Shown: positions 19,368 to 27,492 of the stretch, one piece after another
Layout: each line of letters begins with the position of its first letter
Numbering within the stretch: the stretch's first letter is position 1
DNA from: Chara braunii
Taxonomy: Eukaryota > Streptophyta > Charophyceae > Charales > Characeae
Direction of reading: 5' to 3'
Length of the DNA stretch: 29,019 bases
NCBI GenBank assembly: GCA_003427395.1
Contig: BFEA01000266.1
Location: 1,818,406-1,847,424, forward strand
Notes under the pieces: model-generated
Told to the model about the DNA's origin: nothing
The model's database searches: none
What the model saw: the letters and a program-made list of their open reading frames with translations, nothing else
Program-made: the position numbers and the translations under genes

Positions 19368-20590
19368 ACCATAGAAACTCGTCTTGCCGACTATATGGAG
19401 TACAAATGGCACGGCGTGAGGATTCGAGGAAAGCTCTCCAAACATAACATGGAAGGAGCTATGGACGCCAGGTTCTTTGCCATGGCCAGGACCAAGTCGG
19501 GCAGGACTGTGATCGAGGCTTTAGTAGACACACAGGTCGGGCGAGGGTCCCTGCAAACCTCCACAGCCGCCTGCACAAAAATAGCAAGGGACTACTATCA
19601 GACCCTGTTCACATCGGAATGTGGAAAACAACCCATCCACCAGCGCATAGCGGACATTGACGACTTCTTACGCCCGCTTAACAGACCCCTTGTAGATCAG
19701 CACAGGGAGAGTTTAGACAAACCCCTATCCAAAGAGGAAATATGAACAGCACTGTTGCAAATGGATGATGAAAAAAAAACAGGCATAGACGGGTTTCCCA
19801 AAGAATTATGGGTGACAATGTGGTCTGACATGGCACAAGATCTTATGGAATACTACCAAGGAGTTTGGGCCACGGGACAAACTGGGGAATTGGTAGGGCA
19901 AGGAGTGTTGACGCTCCTCTACAAAAAAAGGGGAAAAATGAATATCAGAAACTACAGGCTGATCACGTTGCTCACAGTGGTTTACAAGATGATGGCAAAA
20001 GCACTCGCCAATCGAATGACCCCAATAATGGCGGACATCATCCACCCAGATCAAACGAGATTCATACAAGGCAGGAATATCTAGGGCAATATTCTGCTGG
20101 TAAACGAGGTGATTAAACTATCCAGACAGTCTAAAAACAATGCGACCATCATCTTTATTGACTTCGAAAAAGCATACGATCATGTGGACTGGACCTTCTT
20201 AGATAGGTGTTTGGAAAAACTCAACTTTGGTCTAGATTTCAGGCGATGGATAAGGATTCTGCATTCGAGTGCAACCACCAAGGTTATGGTCAATGAAAAT
20301 TTAGCCCCTCCCATTGACCTTCAACGATCAGTAAGACAAGGGGACCCCATAGCCCCATACCTGTTCGTAATCGTGATGGAGGCACTAGCCGCTAACTTAA
20401 GAACCCACAAAGACATCAGAAGAATCCAAGTATTTGCAATACCCCCGGAAGCGATCCCGGTTCGCTCACTTCGCTGACGACCTGACCTTGATGGTGGATG
20501 CTTCCAAGGAGTCAATGGAAGAGATACAACACATGATGGATTGATTCTGCAAACTCTCAGACATGAGAGTAAACTGGGGGAATAAGACCC
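19368..20590 (+). pseudogene. ORF2 reverse transcriptase domain of copy B
   Basis: NMEGAMDARFFAMAR leads into TALLQMDDEK, KKRGKMNIRNYRLITLLTVVYKMMAKALANRM, IIFIDFEKAYDHVDWTFLDRC, VRQGDPIAPYLFVIVMEALAANL, then FADD (20470-20481) and DMRVNWGNKTQGWW. The frame slips near 20470, just before FADD, and stops occur at 19743 (TGA), 20082 (TAG, Gln in copy A) and 20542 (TGA). All catalytic Asp residues can be read. This is the best-preserved RT in the window and the best query for classifying the family. Confidence 0.85.
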
Positions 20591-22160
20591 AGGGCTGGTG
20601 GATCCACCACCAGGGGGTGAGGCCCCCAGAGCAACCCAGCCTTAAGTGGCTCCCGGAGGAGGCACCTATCAGAGTGCTAGGTATATCTATGACGGCCAAT
20701 GGCAGGCCACCCACAAATAATGAATGGCTCACAGACCCACCTATCCAACCGAAAACAAAAGGAGGTCTGGGAATCATTGACCCGCTAATACAAACTAAAG
20801 CACTGGCAGTTCAATGGATCAAGCGACTGGTCTTTAACCCGGATACCCCATGGAAAGAACTAGCCCTGGAACAGATGTTTCGCTTGGCTCCTCAAACAAA
20901 GGAAGGGAGCGACCCGCGGATGTGGTTGGAAAACAAGGACTGACCCATCCCGCGGGCAAGACCGGCACGACTTGACCCCGACCCTCATTCCCCCAGACAT
21001 GCAGCAAGGGCTGATCTGTGCAACGAACCATTCTGGCCTTCTCTCCTCAAAACATGGAGAGAGCTCCCCCTACCGGAGAAACCCCCACCGGACAGATGGG
21101 AGGAAGCAGCAAGGCAACCCCTTTTTGGAAACAGATGGGTGGTAGATTCAAGAGGACAAACACTCCACTGCATGGACTCCCCCTGGCGCGGATGGATCAA
21201 GTGTGGGGTAACAAGGGTTAAAGACATATGGGACATAGAGAGAAGTGACTGAATAAGTCCCGAACTGCTTAAAGGAAAATTGAGATACTATCACAAGACA
21301 CACATAGCCCTGGAGACCATAGTGGAAAGGATCCCCCTGGACTGGTGGAGAATCCTTCGCAAAGGCCCCACCCTGCAGGAGTCAGATTGGGTGGCACTAC
21401 GGGAGCGACAAGGAGAAGTAGGTAGAGTGACTAGCGGCCCCAGCGAAGGAACAGTGACAGTAAACCTCTTCCATGTAGGCCGGGACAACATCATCCAAAA
21501 GATTGACCCGGAGGTCTCTATGGAGTGCCCAAGAGAAAGGCTTTTCAGAATCAGAGTGCTTGAGGAAAATAAACAATACATAGCATTCCATCCCGGTACC
21601 CCGATCCCCCTTCTGCCCTTGGATCCGGTGGAATGGTCATGGACAAAACGCTGGGGGAACGGACGGAAATGCACCAACACACTTTACAGCTTGACAGTTA
21701 AGTCCACCTACAGGCTGCTCAGACCGACAATGGACCTACGCGACCAGGTAGAAGAGCGGTGGAGGAACCACTTAAATGTCGGAAAGGAAAAACTAAAACC
21801 AGTCAAGTGGTTCAAGCTGGCCAAAGTGAAGCCGACCAAAATAGCCTCTATTCAGTGGCAACTAGAACACCGCTGCCTCCCCACGAATGATTGGCTGATA
21901 GATAGAACCTCCCTGGAGCAGCGAGGTCGTGCTCCCCCCTGGTGCAAACTGTGCATCAACTCGTTCCCAACCAAGAAACGGCCGGAGACTATCGAACACA
22001 TCTTCTTGCAATGCCCAGGGGCTCTCTGGCTGTGGAGGTGGTGGGACAGAATCTGGGATCAGCTAGAGACGAAGGCCCCGTGGCCGTGGGATTGGAAGGC
22101 CTTGGGATTGGAAGGCGATCTTACTCGAAACCTGGCCCAAAGGCCTCACAAGTCAGCTCG
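20560..22160 (+). pseudogene. ORF2 connection and zf-RVT-like region of copy B
   Basis: After RVLGISMTANGRP the sequence jumps from NNEWL to PPIQPKTKGG, omitting about 77 codons present in copies A and D. It then reads WLENKD-stop-PIPR, PLFGNRWVVDSRG, IPLDWWRILRKGP, HPGTPIPLLPLDPVEW, SLTVKSTYRLLRP, IQWQLEHRCLPTNDWL, CKLC (21943-21954), IEHIFLQC (His 21997, Cys 22012) and LWLWRWWDRIWDQ. The 294-codon frame at 21280-22164 is the longest open stretch of this region. No RNase H domain is recognisable. Confidence 0.8.
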
Positions 22161-22630
22161 ATGACTTCACCGACAATCTGTTCAGAACGGGACGCAGGGC
22201 GGTAATCTGGGCACTCTGGAGACGGCGTTGCACATTCGAAATGGAAGGTGCCAGACTAGAAGGACCTGAGTTTACGGAGACTATACAACAACAAATCCAA
22301 ACAGACATCACTGGGAAATGGGAGGGGGTCAAAACAAGAATCAGAACCCTTGACAGGCGAAAAGATATCCAAGAAAGAATAAAGGAATTCTGCTCAAGCT
22401 GGCTCGGGGGACCCGAGGGAGNGAGGATAGGGAAGGTAGAATGGAGAGGGGAACATCAGGAATCGGGGGAGGACCAGGAGAGAAGAGAGATAGTAAGGGA
22501 TTACCGATTGATCTTTAATGAATGGACGAAAGTGGATATCTCCATCCCCTTAAAACCCCCTGAAAATTTCCCTGACTTCTTCCCCCCCCCCTCCCATAGC
22601 CTGGTAGAAATGCAGTGGTATGGAGGGTGA
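22150..22630 (+). pseudogene. ORF2 C-terminal tail of copy B
   Basis: After a frameshift, LDDFTDNLFRTGRRAVIWALWRRRCTF continues into a charged helical segment (TETIQQQIQTDI, RRKDIQERIKEF) and ends with a Pro-rich tail 'FNEWTKVDISIPLKPPENF...FFPPPSHSLVEM'. Copies C and E carry the same tail in diverged form, so it is a real C-terminal extension after the zinc domain. One ambiguous base at 22422 leaves one residue unknown. Confidence 0.7.
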
Positions 22631-22935
22631 TTCGACTCACAGCCGACAGGAGGAAGGCAGAGGAGCTAGTTACATAGCAGTTCTTATTTGGCGCCGAGCA
22701 TGAGGTGAAGAGGTTCCCTGCCCAGACTCCCAGCCCCGCCGACTCCACACCTGACAGTCAGAGTCCTGCTAGTGCCTTGGCCCCAGGGCCCTGGGTGTCT
22801 GTTCTCCTGGTTTTACAATGTATAAGGGACCCGGTTTCCAGCAGGTGATGCTCCCCACCAATAGATGGAGCCCTTCCCCGAGTGGTAGTGGTGTCTGCTC
22901 TTATCAGCACCACTACCATCGGTGCAATTGTTTCC
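22631..22935 (+). other. 3' UTR of LINE copy B
   Basis: Non-coding. Its last ~105 nt (gggacccggtttccagcagg ... gcaattgtttcc) recur before the A-tail of copy C and, inverted, at 4728, 5124 and 25781. That shared end is probably the RT recognition end of the family. It contains a stem, gtggtagtggtg.ctg and cagcaccactac. Confidence 0.7.
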
Positions 22936-22981
22936 AAAAAAAAAAAAGAAAAAAAAGAAAAAAAAAAAAAGAAAAAAAAAA
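22936..22981 (+). repeat. A-rich tail of LINE copy B
   Basis: About 46 nt of A with three single G interruptions, which suggests the tail has aged or slipped since insertion. Confidence 0.9.
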
Positions 22982-23234
22982 GGCAAACTGGAGACGTCAG
23001 GAGACGGATTACGGCATTCTGCACAGATTGGGTAGGAGGGTAAGGAGAAGGATGGATTGCAAAAGTGGAGTGGAGTGGCGACAGAGGAGAAGGGACGCGG
23101 GATTTGGAAGAAATGAGAGACTAGTTTTTAAGGACTGGACAAATATAGAACCCTCGTTCCCACTACGCCCCCTCTCGTATTTCCCGGATCCCTTTCCACC
23201 CCATGCCCTGTCACTGGCAGAACTTTTGTCCTGA
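22982..23234 (+). pseudogene. ORF2 C-terminal tail of copy C
   Basis: One frame gives CTDWVGG...IAKVEWSGDRGEG, matching IGKVEWRGEHQES of copy B. A second frame gives RLVFKDWTNIEPSFPLRPL followed by YFPDPFPPHALSLAEL, matching RLIFNEWTKVDISIPLKPP and FPDFFPPPSHSLVEM. The frames differ, so at least one indel lies between about 23090 and 23130. It ends with TGA at 23232. Confidence 0.75.
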
Positions 23235-23427
23235 ATGTGTTGGCGGTCACATGTGGAACTCCTCCCTGGAGCCCCCTGGGGAGGAGTCCGCTATTCGTGA
23301 CAATGAGCAAGTTTTGGAGGAGCAGTCTTCAGGATCGTATTACTTGGCGCCCTTTTTTGAGGGTGAAGAGATATAGAAGGCAATGGTTGCTCTTCAAGCC
23401 TACAAAAGACCACGCTACTGGATACTA

Positions 23428-23606
23428 GATACACCTGCTCAGATAATCCCTCGGGTTACAGGGTAATCAATGCTGGCGGGTCCTACAATCACTGCTCTCA
23501 TTTTTCAGACATACCAGATATACCCTCTCAGTCAATCCCCTGGCTTACAGGGTAATCAATGCTGGCAGGTCTTATAATCACTGCTCTCAGTTTTTCAGAC
23601 ATATTT
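23428..23606 (+). repeat. two tandem units, 89-bp period, in copy C 3' UTR
   Basis: Units starting at 23428 and 23517 share ttacagggtaatcaatgctgg, 'aatcactgctctca' and 'tttttcagacata'. They are absent from the copy B 3' UTR. Confidence 0.85.
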
Positions 23607-23749
23607 GGTACATGGGACATATTCTGTACATGGGATGCTGGACCCGTTTTCCAGCAGGTGACGCTCCCCACCAATAGATGGAGCCTTCCCCCAGGCGTTA
23701 GTGGTGACTGCTCGTACCAGCAGCACTAACACTGGTGGGGGTTTGTTTG

Positions 23750-23770
23750 AAAAAAAAAAAAAAAAAAAAA
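23750..23770 (+). repeat. A-tail of LINE copy C
   Basis: A run of 21 A directly after the conserved LINE 3' end. Confidence 0.9.
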
Positions 23771-24318
23771 GACATAGAATACCGACCAACTAATTCCCTT
23801 CTAGTTGACCCGGTCCTCCTCCTGTGTGACCCCTTATTAACCCCCCCCGCCCTCTTTTCCCTCCCTTCCCTACCCCCACCCCCTCCTTGCAACCCCTCCT
23901 CCCATCTTCCTGCATGTATCCCCCTCAGCCAGCCAGGGGGCTACTTCTCAGAAGAAAGGACACGGAGTCTTCAACAGAGCTACGTGCGCTGGCTGGTCTA
24001 TGGTCTGCTCTGAGAAAAGACAGGACAGTACAGGCGTCAGGGGTACAGCCACAACAGAATTCGCACAACCCGATCATGAGCTCAGAATATTGGGACGAGG
24101 GTGGGGATAGGCAGAGGAATAGCAGGGGGATAGGGGCTACCAGGGTTTACCATAGGGGTATCCCGTCTCTGTGTGATTTCCCAGCTGATATCCTGAGTGA
24201 GCCGGTTTCAGACCATCCACTACAGCTCACAGTTGGTCCATGCATCTGGGTGTGTATTCAGTTCACTGTGGTGTCTTATCAAAGTCCTTACATTTTGATG
24301 ATACCGCCTATTGATATT
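23771..24318. other. non-coding spacer with a C-rich patch
   Basis: A C/T-rich patch (23810-23925) is followed by unremarkable sequence. The longest frame (151 codons, 23887-24342) has no motif. I see nothing to support a gene. Confidence 0.4.
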
Positions 24319-24778
24319 GTTGTCATCTCTTTTTCTGTTTAAGAAAGAAATCTAATTCTTCTAAGCCCAACCATTTCAATTACCTGTCAAATCTGGACAG
24401 ACATGATGGCCTTTCAGGCCTTTTTATTATCACTATAGTATATCAGGGAACCCCATAGCAGCCAGCCCGAGTTCAAGCCTCCAACGAGGGAACATGCAGG
24501 GGCTGCACCCAACCTGCAGGTGGATGATGCAGTCCAAGGGTCAGCTGGTAGCATGAGGACCGAGCTGCTTCGATGGTGTAGTCGCTGTGCCTCCCCTTCG
24601 GTCCCCTAACCCTACGAACATCAGCAGTCTCTGCTCAATCCCACTCGGGGGGACCAATGGCCTATCTCTAGGTGGTGAGTGCCAAGCTTGCTTAGGAAGG
24701 TACATGAGGCCAATGGGGATTAAACCCAAGACGTCCTGAATGCCACTTGCGTGCCTTATCAACTGAGAGTTGTCATCT
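24319..24778 (-). mobile_element. tRNA-derived SINE with 10-bp target duplication
   Basis: Read on the minus strand, the 440-bp element (24768 down to 24329) starts CTCAGTTGATAAGGC, a good match to a tRNA D-arm/box A. About 40 nt later it has GGGTTTAATCCC, close to box B (GGTTCGANTCC), within a T-arm of four pairs and a 7-nt loop. The body has no tRNA likeness, and the element ends in an A-rich tail (aaacagaaaaag). The direct repeat gttgtcatct flanks it at 24319-24328 and 24769-24778. The acceptor stem is missing, so the copy lacks the first few bases or the head has diverged. The body does not match the LINE 3' end, so its mobilising partner is unclear. Confidence 0.7.
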
Positions 24779-25629
24779 GTTCCTGCTATTGTCCATGTTT
24801 TTCTTGTTTATGTTGTTTTGTTTTCGTATTGTGTTGCAGTTTTTCATTGTCCCCCCTCGCCCAGCCCCTTCCGCCATGCAATCTGTATCATTTTGGGACA
24901 CGTTTTTTTCCAAGTTTTACGGAGACGACGTTTGTTAGTACTCCTAGGGTAGTGGTTGTGGCATATGGTTATTTGAGATGAGAGTGGGGCTGGTCTAGGG
25001 ACTTTGAGCACTCTCCTGCTCCCAGTGGGATCATCGAACATCCATGATGGCTTCCGTTTTCACATATTTTGGGCTTGCCTGTGATGAGCAATTGGACTGT
25101 CGCCCACAGAATAGGTGGTGTCTTGTCTTTTGTTGAGAGAAAAAAAGAAACAGCCCAGCACCCATCTTGTTCACCCAAACCTAAAATCGACGTCCTCAAC
25201 TGCCCATCAAATATGCCCACTGCCCTGCACCTAAAATATGCCACTACCATCATGTACAGCCCGTGCCTTACACCCCTTTTTCTTTTTTTTTTTCAGACAT
25301 CTGTTGCCGGCCAACTACCAAGAGGGTGATAGGAGCACCCCCCTCGTTGGAGGCCGCCCTAAGATTGGTGCCATCCGCTGCCCATTGAGTACGGCCAGTG
25401 TTGTACACACTAAGACCGGCACCATCCACAACCATCTAGTATGCCCGCGGCTCGGCACACAAAAACAGCATCATCCACTGGCCAGCACATGCACTAACTG
25501 CATTGCACCATAAACTTGCCCCCATTAGCACCCAGTCCTGTATGCCATTACTCCAACTGCAAGATGGAGTAGTCCACTCCTGATCCCAGGTGTCAAGTGC
25601 TTTGCTCCGTAACATAAGAAACTCTACAC
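24779..25629. other. non-coding spacer
   Basis: Pyrimidine tracts followed by AG (for example 25281-25297) look like splice acceptors, but I find no coding exon after them. Around 25180-25500 short words such as caccatcc, ctgccca and ctaaaat recur irregularly. No gene is supported. Confidence 0.4.
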
Positions 25630-25739
25630 CTACCGTCTTCACCTGAATCGAATGCCCGGTCATTATAGCTGTATTTGGACAAGTGTTTGGTCTAGATAAG
25701 CCATAATGACCAGGCGTTCTATTCGGGTGAAGATGGTAG
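25630..25739. repeat. 110-nt foldback, 41-bp arms
   Basis: Arms 25630-25670 and 25699-25739 are complementary at 35 of 41 positions, with a 28-nt loop. In a plus-strand transcript three of the six mismatches become G:U pairs, giving 38 of 41 paired. The size and shape resemble a miRNA precursor or a small MITE. No coding frame spans it. I cannot tell the two apart from sequence. Confidence 0.65.
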
Positions 25740-25747
25740 TCCTATGC

Positions 25748-25780
<33 letters not shown>

Positions 25781-25828
25781 GAAACAACCCGATCAGCTGC
25801 CAGGGGTGCTGATAAAGTCCTATGCATC
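25738..25828 (-). mobile_element. 65-bp LINE 3'-end insertion with 13-bp target duplication
   Basis: Direct repeats AGTCCTATGCATC at 25738-25750 and 25816-25828 enclose a T run (25752-25780) and the stub gaaacaa...ggtgctgataa. This is the reverse complement of the last ~35 nt of the LINE 3' end (ttatcagcacc...ttgtttcc) with its A-tail. It is a minus-strand, extremely 5'-truncated retro-insertion. Confidence 0.85.
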
Positions 25829-26057
25829 TTAAATTTTGCCTAAGTCTTCATTTCCGATCCCGTGTGTCGAGTGCGTTGCACCTGGGAACTAGGGGTCTGC
25901 CGCACCTCTCGCCACTTGCCAACATTGTGAATGTGTCTGAAGACTCTGAACCTGTCAGAGGTCACGATGTATTCAAAATGTAATAGGAGTCGAGCACTGC
26001 CACTCCCAAACACCTAAAAAAAACAAATGGCTTTCTTTTGTTTCATTCCCCCCCCAG
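25829..26057. other. non-coding spacer ending in a pyrimidine tract
   Basis: No coding signal. The final 20 nt are a T/C tract ending in cag at 26057, a possible 3' splice site for the candidate exon that follows. Confidence 0.3.
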
Positions 26058-26256
26058 ACCATTGACTATGAAATGTGTCTTCCTTTGCTTGTCTTGTAAA
26101 CCTATCTTCTGATGGGCTAGACCTAGTGTCATGCCACAGTGCTGGTAAAATTGGTTTATTTTCTTTTGTGACAACAGAAACAAAATGTCTTCCACATATG
26201 AGCGTTGATGATGCACGCTTTCATAATGCACATATAACAGGGGCTCAGCACATTGG
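26058..26256 (+). pseudogene. possible exon or exon remnant, WD40-like (very uncertain)
   Basis: A 199-nt segment bounded by a pyrimidine-rich acceptor (cag before 26058) and a gtaaat donor (26257). One frame over most of it reads NLSSDGLDLVSCHSAGKIGLFSF, which resembles a WD40 blade (hydrophobic strand, Asp-Gly turn, 'LVS..S.GKI'). That frame is closed by stops in the first ~14 nt of the segment, so a frameshift would be needed to connect it upstream. I found no neighbouring exons. Chance is a serious alternative. Confidence 0.18.
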
Positions 26257-27060
26257 GTAAATGTTCTTGTGACAGTCCTCAAGGCTACCATCCATAGGGA
26301 CATTCGAATCTCAATGAGGATCGTTTACCCTGTTGCGGGCTAGGTTGGCCAACCGTTGGTGATAATGTGAGTTTTTCTCGTCGTGGTGGTCATGCCTCAC
26401 TTCTTGATGGTGCAACACTGGTGCCTGACACTGCCTGTTTTGAAAAGGGGTCTTGGAAAAGGTGAAGACCAAGCAAAAAGTTTGCAATTTTCTGCCATAA
26501 AACAAAAGGAGAAAAGAAATAATAGAATGTGACCTATTTGACACAATGTGCAAACGCTGCTTCGCACCAACTGCGCGGTGGGTCCGCGCCGTGGTGCCGT
26601 GGTGGTCCAAACTGTCGTCACCTTCTGGGCACGAGGGGCTGGGTGCACTGTCGAGTGCATCGGTCCCGCAGGGGGTCCGTCCTGGCCGCGTCACTCAGGA
26701 TTCTGCAGGACTTGTATCGTAGTGGAGCTTTCGCCGCTCGGGCCGAGTGTGCCAGCTGCACCTCTCGCGGACCCTTACGATAGGATAGGGGCCATGCCAG
26801 GCACAACTTACCTGCCCAAGGGGCTGTCACCACCCTTGGACAGGCGTATCCCCACCGAGCTACCGAACCACATGCGACAGCTTCGCGAGTGCAGTCAAAG
26901 AGGTGGCCCGGCGAAGGGCGTTTCTCGTGCGCTAGCATAGGGGGTACGTGTTGTCGAACGCCTTAATCGAACCCGTACGTGAGCCGACGCTCTGGGGGCT
27001 GATATCCCAAGCACGACCTTGCGTCGGTCAACTAGGACGGTCCATCTAACCACGCGATAC
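26257..27060. other. spacer with a GC-rich island (26560-27060)
   Basis: The GC-rich part has open frames on both strands (up to 130 codons, 26548-26940, plus strand). None shows a domain, and they come from base composition. No tRNA, rRNA or promoter element is certain. Confidence 0.4.
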
Positions 27061-27276
27061 ACTCCACCAAAAAATAAAACCAAGTTTCACTCGTAAATCA
27101 CGCCTAATCCCTTTCTGTATCCGGCCCATAACCTTTTGACAACAAAATAAGCGAAAGACATGTGCAAAATTCTGAATAAATGTCGAGGTGACGTAGGTCT
27201 TGTCATATCGGCTAGCCATGCATGAACACGCAAGCAATTGCGATGATTGCGTACTATGCGGTGCCCATAATCAAGC

Positions 27277-27300
27277 AACCCTTAATGGCTTTAAGGGTTG
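27277..27300. repeat. short hairpin
   Basis: Arms caacccttaa and ttaagggttg enclose a 4-nt spacer. There is no T run after it and no gene before it, so no terminator function is implied. Confidence 0.6.
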
Positions 27301-27448
27301 TTTTCGACACTCAAATATCGTCTAACACAAGTCTTGAGAGGTTAGTCTTTCAACGCTAGACAAACACGAGTGCGATTGTGAGACCTACCCACTTCTGCAC
27401 CCTGCGCAGGTGAGTGATAGGCATGCTTCCGCCGTTTGTGGCAGCCAA

Positions 27449-27492
27449 ACACCTCTGACCAGGTAAACGGGGCTCAATCATCAGAGGTTTGG
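27449..27492. repeat. short imperfect inverted repeat
   Basis: ccaaacacctctga (27449-27462) pairs with tcagaggtttgg (27481-27492) with a two-base bulge and an 18-nt loop. Confidence 0.55.

Larger units (their letters stand above)
17230..22981 (+). mobile_element. LINE copy B: 5'-truncated, with intact 3' end and A-tail
   Basis: The copy begins within the ORF1 linker (no zinc knuckle), has a whole though decayed ORF2 (18231 to about 22630), a 3' UTR (22631-22935) and an A-rich tail (22936-22981). It abuts copy A upstream without any tail of A and abuts copy C downstream. No target duplication is visible. Damage: stops at 18396, 19365, 19743, 20082, 20542, 20941 and 21250; frameshifts near 20470 and between 22030 and 22150; a ~230-bp deletion near 20730. 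Confidence 0.85.
22982..23770 (+). mobile_element. LINE copy C: 5'-truncated 3' end with A-tail
   Basis: It starts directly after the tail of copy B, in the ORF2 tail (RRRITAFCTDWVGG, parallel to ERIKEFCSSWLGG of copy B), and reaches an A-tail at 23750-23770. The final 110 nt share the conserved LINE 3' end but the rest of the 3' UTR differs from copy B, so it is a different subfamily. Target duplications are not visible. Confidence 0.8.

Noticed and set aside
12656-21252. A variant genetic code reading TGA as Trp, suggested by many TGA codons at conserved Trp positions.
   Set aside because: TGG is used normally throughout the same frames, TAG also replaces Trp (15595, 16973) and Gln, TGA replaces Arg, and the copies have frameshifts and deletions. 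Decay explains all of it.
26548-26940. A 130-codon plus-strand frame in a GC-rich island.
   Set aside because: The opposite strand is open as well, no motif is seen, and there is no homologous copy in the window.
26940-27060. tRNA-like words on the minus strand (tggttagatgg and gggttcgatt).
   Set aside because: The boxes are about 75 nt apart and no cloverleaf forms; I found no tail or target duplication.
27400-27420. A perfect splice donor, cag|gtgagt, at 27407-27415.
   Set aside because: No coding sequence precedes it and such 9-mers occur by chance.
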